Below are positions 17,104 through 26,447 of a stretch of DNA of 64,000 nucleotides, piece by piece. Position 1 is the first letter of the stretch. Each line of letters opens with the position of its first letter. The translations under genes were made by a program, and so were the position numbers. The stretch is from JANXUC01 sp964619065 (GTDB lineage: Bacteria > Acidobacteriota > Terriglobia > Terriglobales > Acidobacteriaceae). Below the pieces are notes generated by a model. The model was not told the DNA's origin, did no database searches, and saw nothing but the letters and a program-made list of their open reading frames with translations. The stretch spans positions 1-64,000 of the forward strand of contig CAZUCC010000012.1 in the NCBI GenBank assembly GCA_964619065.1. The letters are read 5' to 3'.

Positions 17104-19953
17104 ATGAAACATTTTCTTTCGCTTCTTCTGCTCTGTTCTTTTTTTTCATTCACAGCGTTGAGCCAAACCACCAAGAGTTCAATCGCCGGACGGGTTACAG
17201 ACCCGGAGGGTGGTGTGCTCCAGGGCGTCGAACTGAAATTGCAGCCAGGAGATTCTTCCGTCACTTCGAATGATCGTGGCGAGTACACCATCACTGAAGT
17301 CGCGCCGGGCGATTACTCGCTCACAGCATCCTATGTAGGCTTCGCAACTTTCACTGCCAATGTATCGCTGATCGCCGGGCAGGTGACACACACTGACGTT
17401 GTTCTGATAGTCGCCGCGAGGAATGAAAAGATCATGGTGCGCGCCGAAGGTGGGTACGGCGAGGCGGAGGCCATCAACCACCAGCGCACTGCCGACAATA
17501 TCGTTCAGGTGCTGCCATCGGTGGTCATTGGCAGCCTTCCTAACGCGAATGTTGGCGACGCCATTGGGCGGTTGCCCAGCATTACGCTTGACCGCGACGC
17601 CGGAGAAGCCCGCTACGTTCAAGTCCGCGGCACCGAACCCCGCCTCAACAACGTCACCATCAACGGCGTCACGCTTCCGTCGCCCGAGGGTACGGTGCGG
17701 CAAGTGAAGCTAGACGACATTCCAGCTAGCCTGTTTGATTCCATCGAGGTTCACAAGACATTGGCGGCCAATCAGGACGCCGACGCTATCGGTGGCACCG
17801 TGAATCTAAAGACCAAGACTGCAGGCGATGTTCCCACGGTGATGTTAGGCGGCATGGGCGGATATACACCCATTGAAGGCGGCCGCAATATGAACCAATT
17901 CACCTCCACTGTGGGCAAGCGCTTCGGTACCAGCAAGCGCTTCGGTGTACTGTTGGACGGCTCCTACGACTCGAATGGCCGAGGCATTGATGACATCGAA
18001 CCCTCTGCCACTGCCTATCAGAATGGGGGCGCCATTGTTCCCGCCTACAGCAGTCTCAGTCTCCGCTCTTATCAGTACGACCGCACCCGCTACGGGATTG
18101 CCGGAGAAACGGATTACAAATTGGGCGAGGATTCCGACATCTACCTCCGCGGAATTTATTCGAATTTCAAGGAAATCTTTCACAAGTGGCAGTACACCCT
18201 AAAGGATAGTGTGGCTTCCGACGGTACCATCACCGGGGCGCCACCGACCGTGCAGTCTGCCAACTTCCGCCCTGATTTTGCCATCGGCAGTCTGCAAGCT
18301 GGCGGTAAACACGTTTTTGCTCACTCTTGGATGGCTTGGGACTTGGCCGTCTCACGCTCTAACGCGTTGGACACCATCGCCAATCCGCGCACAGACTTCC
18401 AACCGATTGGCGCTCTTAAGACTCTCACTTCTTGCAAGTACGATCCTGCAGCAACGACGAATCCCTATGAACCGCAATTCGATCCCTCTTGCACGGCCTC
18501 TGGGTCTCCCGTCTATGACCCCACGCTTTATTCGATGAAGGACTACATCACCGCTCATAGCAAAACCGCTCAGTTGAACCTGCAGGGATCAGCTTCGATG
18601 GCCCGCAACTATCACATGGGTTCGCACTTCTCCACCTTCGAATTCGGCGCCCGGGTCCGCAATGCTCACAAGTACCAAAATGCACTAGTCCAAACCTTCC
18701 TGCCGGTGGCGGGTACCGCGCCCCTGATGAGCGCTTTCCTCAGCAGTTACACTAACGACGACTATTACGACGGAAGCTACAAGTTTGGACCGTATACCGA
18801 TTACGGTAAGATTGCGGCTTATTTCAGCTCCAGCCCGGCGGCGTTCACCATGAACCCCGGCGCCACTCACTTGGGATCCGATCCCAATAATTACAACCTG
18901 ATTGAACGCATCTCCGCCGGATACCTAATGAACACGGTCAACCTTGGACGCTTCCGCCTCCAGACGGGCGTACGTTTCGAGGGTACCCAGACTGACGTTC
19001 ACGGCAACTACGTGGTGACTGATGCGACCGGCGCGTGGAGTTCGACGACGGCCAAGGAAACGAAGAATTCTTATCTCGATGCTATGCCGAGTATCCAACT
19101 GCGCTACGGTCTCACGAAGGATTCGGTTCTTCGTGCCGTGTACGGCCGCGGCATCGCCCGCCCCAACCCCTACGATCTCGTACCTTATATAACTCAAAAT
19201 CAGCAGAACAACACAATTGGCATCGGTAATCCGAGCCTGAAACCGGAATACGCCAACAACTACGATCTGTTTTACGAGCATTACCTGAACCCGCTCGGCG
19301 TAATCGAGGCCGGCTTCTTCTATAAGGATCTGCACAATCCGATCTATCAATTCCAGACTCCGATTACCTCCGGAGATTTCGCGGGCTATCTGCAAACCCA
19401 GATGGCAAACGGTACCCGGTCGCACATTATGGGTGTAGAGATTTCCTATCGGCAGTACCTCACCTTTCTTCCTGGCACGCTACGAGGGCTGGGGATTGCC
19501 GCCAACTACAGTCACACCACTTCGCAGGCGGGGAGCTTGCCTTTGCGCTCGGATCGCCCAACCGTCCAGCGTCAAATTCCCAATGCCTGGAATATCAGCC
19601 CCACCTATGACCGCGGGCGTATCTCCATTCGCTTGGGTATGTCGTACAACGGCCCAGGCATTTACGCCTATAAGTTCAAAGACCTGAATCCCGATGGCAC
19701 GCAGGTGGCGACGCTGCCGATCGGCGGTATCAAAGGCCCGGGCGGCGATCAGTACTACTATCCACACTTCCAAGTGGACGCGCAGGGCAGCGTTCGGATC
19801 GCTAAGGGCCTCTCTGCGATAGTTTCCGGTCTGAATCTCACCAACGAAGTATTTGGCTACTACAACGGCAGTCCGCAGTTCGTGGTGCAGCGTGAGTTCT
19901 ACAAGCCCACGATCTCGGCCGGCCTCCGTTGGACGCTGAACGGAGAGAGATAG
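17104..19953 (+). CDS. TonB-dependent receptor (TIGR01782-like architecture)
   Basis: A 949-aa outer-membrane receptor. A signal peptide (MKHFLSLLLLCSFFSFTALSQ) is followed by a carboxypeptidase-regulatory-like domain (about 27-110, SIAGRVTDPEGGVLQG). The plug (about 130-250) contains NVGDAIGRLPSI and the V-Q-V-R-G-T-E-P-R motif typical of the large TonB receptors seen in polymer-using bacteria. A long 22-strand-type barrel ends GLRWTLNGER. ATG 17104 is preferred over 17092, whose SD would be too close. The neighbouring YncE-like propeller, 130 bases downstream on the same strand, may be co-expressed. The substrate is unknown; sugars or siderophores are both possible. Confidence 0.9.
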   Translation: MKHFLSLLLLCSFFSFTALSQTTKSSIAGRVTDPEGGVLQGVELKLQPGDSSVTSNDRGEYTITEVAPGDYSLTASYVGFATFTANVSLIAGQVTHTDVVLIVAARNEKIMVRAEGGYGEAEAINHQRTADNIVQVLPSVVIGSLPNANVGDAIGRLPSITLDRDAGEARYVQVRGTEPRLNNVTINGVTLPSPEGTVRQVKLDDIPASLFDSIEVHKTLAANQDADAIGGTVNLKTKTAGDVPTVMLGGMGGYTPIEGGRNMNQFTSTVGKRFGTSKRFGVLLDGSYDSNGRGIDDIEPSATAYQNGGAIVPAYSSLSLRSYQYDRTRYGIAGETDYKLGEDSDIYLRGIYSNFKEIFHKWQYTLKDSVASDGTITGAPPTVQSANFRPDFAIGSLQAGGKHVFAHSWMAWDLAVSRSNALDTIANPRTDFQPIGALKTLTSCKYDPAATTNPYEPQFDPSCTASGSPVYDPTLYSMKDYITAHSKTAQLNLQGSASMARNYHMGSHFSTFEFGARVRNAHKYQNALVQTFLPVAGTAPLMSAFLSSYTNDDYYDGSYKFGPYTDYGKIAAYFSSSPAAFTMNPGATHLGSDPNNYNLIERISAGYLMNTVNLGRFRLQTGVRFEGTQTDVHGNYVVTDATGAWSSTTAKETKNSYLDAMPSIQLRYGLTKDSVLRAVYGRGIARPNPYDLVPYITQNQQNNTIGIGNPSLKPEYANNYDLFYEHYLNPLGVIEAGFFYKDLHNPIYQFQTPITSGDFAGYLQTQMANGTRSHIMGVEISYRQYLTFLPGTLRGLGIAANYSHTTSQAGSLPLRSDRPTVQRQIPNAWNISPTYDRGRISIRLGMSYNGPGIYAYKFKDLNPDGTQVATLPIGGIKGPGGDQYYYPHFQVDAQGSVRIAKGLSAIVSGLNLTNEVFGYYNGSPQFVVQREFYKPTISAGLRWTLNGER

Positions 19954-20083
19954 CAACTAGGGAGCCCTGAGTATACAGGAAGTTTGCAGTGGGGATTCCC
20001 CAGTGCGCTTCGTTCCATGACTGGACTCAGGTTTATTTTGAGCGACGTGCTAAGCACGTGGGCGAGGAGGCCCGGGAATACAA

Positions 20084-21127
20084 ATGTCTGATAAAACAAA
20101 CTCCGCAATTTTACTTTTGACTTTGCTCGCTGTCATAACAACGGCTACCACCGCCAGAGCCGCTGCTACTGCGCCACAGTTCAAAGTGCAACAAACGTGG
20201 CCGATCAGTGGCGATGACAAGTGGGACAACCTTACCCTAGATCCGCAAGCCCACCTTCTCTACATTTCTCGCGCCACATATGTGCACGTCGTGGATACAA
20301 ACACCGGCAAGCTGGCGGGTGAGATCACAGGATTCAAGCACACTCACGGAGTCGCACTCGACGCTGTCGGCAAGTACGGCTACGTCAGCGACGGGGAGGC
20401 CAACCAGATCGTCGTTTTTGACCGTGCCTCGCGCCAGATCATCGCGAAGATCGATGCCCCTCAAGGTCCGGACTTCATCATTTTCGAACCCAAGACCGAA
20501 CGCGTGCTGGCCTTCAACCACACCAGCTACGACGCCACCGTCATCGATACGAAAACCAACAAAGTGATCATGACGATTCCTCTTCCAGGAGAACCAGAAG
20601 GCGCACAGGCTAATGGCAAGGGCACGATCTTTCTGAATATCGAAACTGCACACATGATCGTCCGCATTGATGCGCAGGAGTTGAAAGTAACCGCGAAGTG
20701 GCCGCTCGCGCCCTGCGAACGCCCGACTGGCCTGGGCTTTGATCCTGATCACCAGCGCCTGTTCTCCGTGTGTGGAAACCAGAAGATGGCAATCGTGGAT
20801 TCTGTGACTGGCAAGGTAGTTGCGACCGCTGCCATCGGCGCGCGGGCCGACGGAGCCGCGTATGACGCCAAACATGCCCTCGTCTTCAGTTCCAATGGAG
20901 AGGGCTCGTTGACCGTTCTTTCGCAGGAATCCAAGGACCGCTATGAACCGGTGCAGACTCTTCCGACCCGCGTCGGGGCAAGGACGATGGCACTCGATGC
21001 CGCCACCGGTACGCTCTACCTGGCAACAGCAGACTCTGGGCCAACGCCAGCCCCTACGGCCGATAACCCGAAGCCCAGATCGGCGATTGTGCCCAACACC
21101 TTCGTCGTGCTGAAGGTGGGACAGTAG
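20084..21127 (+). CDS. exported YncE-like beta-propeller protein
   Basis: A 347-aa protein with a signal peptide (about residues 1-27, ending ARA) and six to seven blade repeats of about 45 residues. Typical blade phrases are VHVVDTNTGKLAGEI, IVVFDRASRQIIAKI and MAIVDSVTGKVVATA, which fit the YVTN/YncE family. A Pro-rich insertion (PTPAPTADNPKPRS) lies before the last strand. It is probably periplasmic. The position behind a TonB receptor is common for this family, but the ligand is not evident. Confidence 0.82.
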   Translation: MSDKTNSAILLLTLLAVITTATTARAAATAPQFKVQQTWPISGDDKWDNLTLDPQAHLLYISRATYVHVVDTNTGKLAGEITGFKHTHGVALDAVGKYGYVSDGEANQIVVFDRASRQIIAKIDAPQGPDFIIFEPKTERVLAFNHTSYDATVIDTKTNKVIMTIPLPGEPEGAQANGKGTIFLNIETAHMIVRIDAQELKVTAKWPLAPCERPTGLGFDPDHQRLFSVCGNQKMAIVDSVTGKVVATAAIGARADGAAYDAKHALVFSSNGEGSLTVLSQESKDRYEPVQTLPTRVGARTMALDAATGTLYLATADSGPTPAPTADNPKPRSAIVPNTFVVLKVGQ

Positions 21128-21369
21128 AGGAGCCAGGAGCATACATAAAGCAACCATGTTCTTGTGGGCTTCAGTGTCAATTTAGAACATTGTAAAATTA
21201 CGTCGAAGTTCTCTCTATCCGCCTGAAGTGGCAAAGGGTTAATTGGTCGACCCTGGCAGATGACTTTCGAACTTTGCTTTGGACACCCACTCCTTTTGAA
21301 CCAACGCCTTCAGCGGGTTAGGATTGGACTAAATCAGATCGTCTCGCCATGGCGGACGATTTTCGAACC

Positions 21370-21420
21370 CGCCCCCGCGAGTTCACCGGACGAATTACGT
21401 TCCACTTCAAGGGACGGTAA
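21370..21420 (+). pseudogene. C-terminal remnant of a third TonB-dependent receptor
   Basis: The 16 codons before the TAA at 21418-21420 encode RPREFTGRITFHFKGR, identical in protein to the end of the receptor at 14014-16386. The DNA differs at synonymous positions (GAG for GAA, CGA for CGG). No upstream receptor sequence is found between 21128 and 21369. The synonymous differences suggest a former functional paralogue that was later deleted, not a recent copy. Confidence 0.75.
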
Positions 21421-21534
21421 AACGAGTTATTGGACCGTTTCCTCCGAGTTCCTATAGAGCAATGGTTCAGCTCTTCTTCAAACATCGCTAAAGATTCTTG
21501 ACGGCCGGCCGATGGTAGGGATTAGAGGTGCTCT

Positions 21535-21768
21535 ATGGCGATCGATGCAGTTCATGCAACTGCGGCAGTTCGGCAAGAAGCAGCGGCGGCACACCAAAAC
21601 GAAGTAGCGGCCCACCAAAATGAAGCAGCAGCAAGTGGGCAGCAACGTATCCCAAGTGCGGCGCATCAGCAGTCGCCGATACCCCAGGACCAGGTGACCA
21701 TCAGTCCCGCCGCGCAGGAGAAGCAAGCGTCGTCGGTTGGGGATAAGCATTACGGCGGTCACAAGTAG
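21535..21768 (+). CDS. small Gln/Ala/His-rich protein, unknown function
   Basis: A 77-aa hydrophilic protein with two imperfect A-A-H-Q-N-E repeats near residues 18-30, a P-Q-D-Q-V-T-I-S-P motif near residue 51 and a KHYGGHK end. A damaged paralogue is at 16449-16685, also just after a TonB receptor 3' end. No signal peptide is seen. The repeated pairing with receptor genes and conservation of the QDQVTIS and HYGGH patches suggest a real gene. Its role is unknown. Confidence 0.55.
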   Translation: MAIDAVHATAAVRQEAAAAHQNEVAAHQNEAAASGQQRIPSAAHQQSPIPQDQVTISPAAQEKQASSVGDKHYGGHK

Positions 21769-21941
21769 GCAACGCCGAGATCTGTATCCCTCTTTCAGGC
21801 CCATGCCACAACTCTAGGCACGGCCTTCTGCCTGTGTTTTTTGCCTGCTGCGCCTTCCGCTCATTCATCTCCCAGCCTTGAGACCCCCCCGTATCTGCTG
21901 AATTTCGATCTTTCTGCCGATAGATCTCAGGAGGATTCAAC

Positions 21942-23669
21942 ATGAAGTGGTTCTTGGATAGGAAGATAGGTACCAAACAAGTTCTTTCCTCCGTCGCCGT
22001 GCTCTCATTGACGGTTCTGCTCGGAATTTTCTCACTGGTCAAGCTGGCTGCGGTTCGGACCGTTACCGTGGACATCACGGAGCATAGAATTCCAGCCATG
22101 CAAAGCCTATCCGAACTGAAGGCGGGACTCTCCCAATATCGCATTTCAGAAATGTCCTACGTTTTTACGCAAGATGCAGGAGAACGCCAGATTCGCACCG
22201 CGAGCATGGAATCCGGAATGAATGAGGTGAAGAAGGGAGTAGCGGAATTCGAACCGCACATCGAGAGTCCAGACGAGCGAAAGATTTTTAACGCCATCCA
22301 GCAAGACATCGAGCAATGCAAAACGGAGACGCAGACAATTTTAATGTTCGTCCAAGACAAGAAGACCCCGGAAGCGATTTCCGCAGTACTGGGGGCTGCT
22401 CAAGCGAGCTACACGCAGGCCATGGATGACATCCAGGCAGAGGTAGATCTAAAAGTTAAGGGTGCGACGGATGCAAACCAGGCGGGCGGCAGGGTGTACA
22501 GAACTTCGCAGTGGTGGGTCGTGGGGACGATCGCTATCACCATTATTTTAGGTCTCTTCCTGGCGGTAGCCACTACCCGCTTGATCGCGGGACCCGTCCA
22601 GCAAGTGGCACAAGTCGCGCGCCAGATTGCCGCCGGAGACCTGACCCACGAAAACTTGACCATTCACACCGCTGACGAGATTGGTGAACTCGCCCACAGC
22701 ATCAACGAAATGCAAGGGAATCTTCGCGAGATGATCGGCTCCGTCTCCGCCGGTGCTGAACGGATTGCGACAGCGAGCGAGCAGCTTGCTGCGAATGCTT
22801 CCGTGCAGGCGCAAGGTGCGGAGACACAGAAAGATCGCACGGATCAGGTCGCCATAGCGATGCGGGAGATGTCTTCAACGGTAATGCAGGTTGCCGAAAA
22901 CTGTAACAAGGCTTCCCAAGCATCGCGGAAAGCCGCGGACGCTGCGCGCCAGGGTGGGACGATTGTCGAGGATACTCTGGTGAAAATGCGGGCCATCGCT
23001 GATTCGGTCGGGCAAACCGCGAATAAGTTGGAAGATCTGGGAAAGAGCAGCGACCAAATCGGCAGAATTATCGGTGTGATCGACGATATCGCAGACCAGA
23101 CGAAGATGCTGGCGTTGAATGCGGCCATCGAAGCGGCTCGTGCTGGAGAACTCGGTCGAGGGTTCGCTGTAGTGGCGGATGAGGTGCGTAACCTGGCGGT
23201 GCGCACCAGCAATGCTACGAAAGAGATCACGCAGATGATCAAAGGTATCCAGTTGGAGACACATAGTGCGGTGGAAGCGATGCAATCGGGAACGCAGCAA
23301 GTGCAGCTCGGTGTGGAATCAACTACCCAGGCAGGCGCCTCTTTGCACGAGATCATCAAAAGCTCAGAGTCCGTCGGTAACATGGTAATGACCATTGCTA
23401 CGGCCGCCACAGAACAGACCAGTGCGACGGAGGAGATCAATGCGAATATCGAGCAGATTGCCGGGATCACGCAGGGGACGACTTCGGGAGCGATAGAATC
23501 AGCCAAGGCGGTGCAGGAACTTTCCAGCCTCGCCATGGATCTGCAGTTGATCGTACGAAAGTTTAAAGTGAGTTGGACCGAGAAAGACTACCCGCAATCG
23601 GAGTCCTGGTTCAGCGACAGCGATCAGACGCAAGCCGAGCACCAGGATCGGGAACTCATCGAAATTTGA
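21942..23669 (+). CDS. methyl-accepting chemotaxis protein
   Basis: A 575-aa chemoreceptor. A first membrane segment (about residues 12-33) is followed by a four-helix-bundle periplasmic sensor (about 35-185), a second membrane segment (WWVVGTIAITIILGLFLAVA, about 188-208), a HAMP domain (about 210-262) and a long cytoplasmic coiled coil. The coiled coil carries the conserved tip I-A-D-Q-T-K-M-L-A-L-N-A-A-I-E-A-A-R-A-G near residue 395. The start has a strong AGGAGGATTCAAC leader. There is no CheB/CheR-binding pentapeptide. No che or flagellar genes are near, so it is an orphan receptor in this window. Confidence 0.95.
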   Translation: MKWFLDRKIGTKQVLSSVAVLSLTVLLGIFSLVKLAAVRTVTVDITEHRIPAMQSLSELKAGLSQYRISEMSYVFTQDAGERQIRTASMESGMNEVKKGVAEFEPHIESPDERKIFNAIQQDIEQCKTETQTILMFVQDKKTPEAISAVLGAAQASYTQAMDDIQAEVDLKVKGATDANQAGGRVYRTSQWWVVGTIAITIILGLFLAVATTRLIAGPVQQVAQVARQIAAGDLTHENLTIHTADEIGELAHSINEMQGNLREMIGSVSAGAERIATASEQLAANASVQAQGAETQKDRTDQVAIAMREMSSTVMQVAENCNKASQASRKAADAARQGGTIVEDTLVKMRAIADSVGQTANKLEDLGKSSDQIGRIIGVIDDIADQTKMLALNAAIEAARAGELGRGFAVVADEVRNLAVRTSNATKEITQMIKGIQLETHSAVEAMQSGTQQVQLGVESTTQAGASLHEIIKSSESVGNMVMTIATAATEQTSATEEINANIEQIAGITQGTTSGAIESAKAVQELSSLAMDLQLIVRKFKVSWTEKDYPQSESWFSDSDQTQAEHQDRELIEI

Positions 23670-23929
23670 TCCGGACTGCTTTGAAGAAGCTTCATTCAGA
23701 AGGCAGTGTGACGGTTAACTGCGCTCCGTCTATGAGTAAGTCGTAACATGCCACGCATCCTATAGAACAGAGCCTTATCAGTTCCAAGAGCGTGCCTACG
23801 CACTCTTGGAGAACACGCCCGACCAAATAGAAAGTAGCCACGTATTGCGTGATGGCCGTGTTGGAGAAGTCGGCTATCCCGACACCGGCCGTTGGTGGCA
23901 TCATAGGGTGGCAAGCAGAGAGGTATTCT

Positions 23930-25543
23930 ATGAGATTCATTTCGATTGTCCTGGGTGTGCTTCTACTCAGCGGGAGTGGGGTCTGGGGCGATGAGGGTCA
24001 TCACCACACTCTCAGCGAGAAAGAAGTGGGTTCTGTGCATTTCGCAACTTCCTGTTTGGCGGTTGTCCAACCGGGGTTCCAGCATGCGGTCGCGCTGCTG
24101 CATTCCTTTCAATATGAACAGGCAAGGGCAGAGTTCAATGATGTTTCCAAACAAGATCTTCAGTGTGCCATGGCGCAGTGGGGCGTGGCCATGTCGCATT
24201 ATCACGGCCTTTGGCACAATGGCGACATGGCTGCCGGCCGCGAGGCAGTCCACAAAGCTCAGGAAATAGCCTCTCGCAAGTCCGCGGCAACCGCTCGCGA
24301 ACGCGCGTATATCGAAGCCCTGGTTGAAATCTACAAAGAGGACGGCAAGGACGAATACGCCCACGCTCAAGCCTTCGAACAAAAGATGGGAGAGGTGCAA
24401 GCTGCCTATCCCGACGATACCGAGGCTGCCATTTTCCATGCACTGACGCTCGACATCACGGCTCCCAAGACCGACAAGACCTTCGCAAACCAGCGCAAGT
24501 GCGGAGAGATTCTCGAGCCGATTTTTGCCAAGCAGCCGAACCATCCCGGCATCGCTCATTACATTATTCATTGCTATGACAACCCGGTTTTGGCAGAGCA
24601 GGGACTTGGCGCCGCCCGCAAGTATGCGACCATCGCCCCGGCGTCCGCGCACGCGAACCATATGCCCTCGCATTTATTCACCCGCGTGGGATCGTGGGAA
24701 GAATCCATTCATTCCAATTTGCGCTCCGCAGAACTCGCAGCCCACGCCGAGGCGACTTCCTCCAACGGCGAGGCGCGCGACCAGCGTTTGCACGCGATGG
24801 ACTACCTGGAATACGCCTACCTCCAGAGTGGACGGGACAGCGATGCCAGATCAGTCCTCGATCAAATGAATTCGTTGCCGCCTGTTCCTGGACTTACGCT
24901 GACCGGCGACTATGCGCGAGCGGCTATCCCCGCCCGCTATGCGTTGGAGTTGGGCAAGTGGGACGAAGCGGCCAAGCTGCACCCAGTCGCCGACAGCGTC
25001 CCGTGGGCGGAGGCCATTAGTTGGATGGCGGTTGGCCTAGGATCTGCTCGTTCGAAGAGTCTTGATCGAGCGGCAGAAGCGGAACGGAACCTGGTGCGTC
25101 TACGCAACGTTGCTCAACCGAAGAATGCGTACTGGTCGAATCAAATCGAAGTGCAGCGCCGGGAGGTGGCAGCCTGGATTGCGCAGGCCTCGGGCAAGCC
25201 CGAAGACGCACTCGCCGGTATGCGCTCGGCCGCAGAACTTGAGGAGAGCATGGATAAAGATGCGGTAACGCCGGGAGCGGTGGTTCCTGCCCGCGAGTTG
25301 TTAGCGCAGTTGCTGCAGGCACAAGACAAGCCAGCGGACGCTTTCGCGGAGTACGAAAAATCTCTGCGGACGGCGCCTAACCGCTTCAACGCGCTTTGGG
25401 GAGCAGCTTCCACGGCCGAATCCGTCGGGAACACGAGCGCTGCTTCGAAGTACTTTCAAAAGCTGATTGAAGTCGGTGTCGGCTCAGAGCGCATTGAGCT
25501 TGAGACCGCACGCAAGAAAGCAGGAACGGTAGCGCGAAACTGA
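23930..25543 (+). CDS. exported TPR-repeat protein
   Basis: A 537-aa protein. Signal peptide MRFISIVLGVLLLSGSGVWG is followed by a His-rich start (DEGHHHTLSEK). TPR-like helices then run through most of the length: an ARAEFNDV unit, paired repeats near residues 180-330, and clear units near 420-520 such as PADAFAEYEKSLRTAPNRFNALWGAA. Conserved-looking H-Y-H and H-I-I-H-C-Y-D motifs could be metal ligands but no enzyme is recognised. ATG 23930 has an AGAGAGG Shine-Dalgarno; the frame upstream of it is not coding-like. The 260 bases before the gene show nothing recognisable. Confidence 0.8.
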   Translation: MRFISIVLGVLLLSGSGVWGDEGHHHTLSEKEVGSVHFATSCLAVVQPGFQHAVALLHSFQYEQARAEFNDVSKQDLQCAMAQWGVAMSHYHGLWHNGDMAAGREAVHKAQEIASRKSAATARERAYIEALVEIYKEDGKDEYAHAQAFEQKMGEVQAAYPDDTEAAIFHALTLDITAPKTDKTFANQRKCGEILEPIFAKQPNHPGIAHYIIHCYDNPVLAEQGLGAARKYATIAPASAHANHMPSHLFTRVGSWEESIHSNLRSAELAAHAEATSSNGEARDQRLHAMDYLEYAYLQSGRDSDARSVLDQMNSLPPVPGLTLTGDYARAAIPARYALELGKWDEAAKLHPVADSVPWAEAISWMAVGLGSARSKSLDRAAEAERNLVRLRNVAQPKNAYWSNQIEVQRREVAAWIAQASGKPEDALAGMRSAAELEESMDKDAVTPGAVVPARELLAQLLQAQDKPADAFAEYEKSLRTAPNRFNALWGAASTAESVGNTSAASKYFQKLIEVGVGSERIELETARKKAGTVARN

Positions 25544-25587
25544 GATACTCCCGCAATGGCGATGTGGGATTGGATAAAGGCGGCCCA

Positions 25588-26100
25588 ATGTCAGAGATTG
25601 AGGTAAGCGCAGTAGGGAGATGTGAAGCAGGTACGTCAGAGCGAATTGCAGTGCGTCGCGCGTCTGTGGATGACGCGAGGACAATTGCGAAACATCGGCG
25701 TTCCATGTTTCGCGACATGGGCTACAAGGATGAGGCGGCTCTGGATTCCATGGCGGCGAAGTTCCTGCCTTGGCTCGAAGCCAAAATGGCATCGGGCGAA
25801 TACATGGCATGGCTCGCCGTTACAGCGGACGCGTCGGTCGTGGCAGGAGCGGGCCTGTGGCTGATGGACTGGCCTTCGCACATGGCAGGTTCAAGTTCCC
25901 GGCGGGGAAATATTCTGAATGTCTTCACGGAGCCGGAATTTCGCCGCCGGGGGCTAGCCCGCTGCCTAATGGAGGCAGCGCTCGAATGGTGCAGAGCCAA
26001 CGGAATCGACCTAGTGATCCTGCACGCCAGCAATAACGGCCGCCAGCTCTACGAATCGATGGGCTTCCACACCAGCAACGAAATGCGGATCAAGCTGTGA
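25588..26100 (+). CDS. GNAT-family N-acetyltransferase
   Basis: A 170-aa acetyltransferase of the GNAT fold. Motif A, the acetyl-CoA pyrophosphate loop, is visible as N-V-F-T-E-P-E-F-R-R-R-G-L-A near residue 116. It is followed by the helix ARCLMEAALEWC and a late Y-E-S-M-G-F-H motif near the C-terminus. The substrate cannot be read. ATG 25588 (MSEIEV) is preferred to the upstream in-frame GTG. The gene starts 44 bases after the TPR gene stop on the same strand and may share its transcript. Confidence 0.85.
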   Translation: MSEIEVSAVGRCEAGTSERIAVRRASVDDARTIAKHRRSMFRDMGYKDEAALDSMAAKFLPWLEAKMASGEYMAWLAVTADASVVAGAGLWLMDWPSHMAGSSSRRGNILNVFTEPEFRRRGLARCLMEAALEWCRANGIDLVILHASNNGRQLYESMGFHTSNEMRIKL

Positions 26101-26134
26101 CGAGAAGCGGGCTGCTCGCAAGCTGTCCCCGGGC

Positions 26135-26160
26135 AGTGCCTCAGTTTGAACTGAGGCACT
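26135..26160. terminator. perfect 12-bp hairpin after GNAT gene
   Basis: AGTGCCTCAGTT at 26135-26146, a 2-base loop TG, then the exact complement at 26149-26160. There is no T tract, so it could be a terminator or a palindromic intergenic repeat. The rest of 26101-26447 shows only a Shine-Dalgarno for the next gene. Confidence 0.6.
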
Positions 26161-26447
26161 ACCAAAGCCGCACATCATGCACCTTGACAACGGCTCCCTT
26201 TGAGCGCACTGTTGCGGGCACGTTGTCGAAGGCCTCAACCTAGCCTTGTACCTTCCCTTCCTAGGCTTTGGCTTTCGAAGTCATATTGGGCTAAGCACAA
26301 GTTCAGTGAAGAAGCACGTTACGTGGCGCACCGACGCGCGTCGGGCTTATGCTCGGAACGGCTTGGTGCGTGTCGATGTTGGGGGAGGGTCAACCCGAAC
26401 TCAACAAAAAGCGCACACTTACCCTGAAATTTACAAAGGAGAACATC

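Larger units (their letters stand above)
21370..21823 (+). repeat. duplicated segment, copy 2
   Basis: This is the partner of 16336-16742 and contains the receptor remnant, an AGAGCAATGGTTCAGCTCT hairpin (near 21457) and an intact small ORF. The stretch 21128-21369 ahead of it shows nothing recognisable. Confidence 0.8.
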
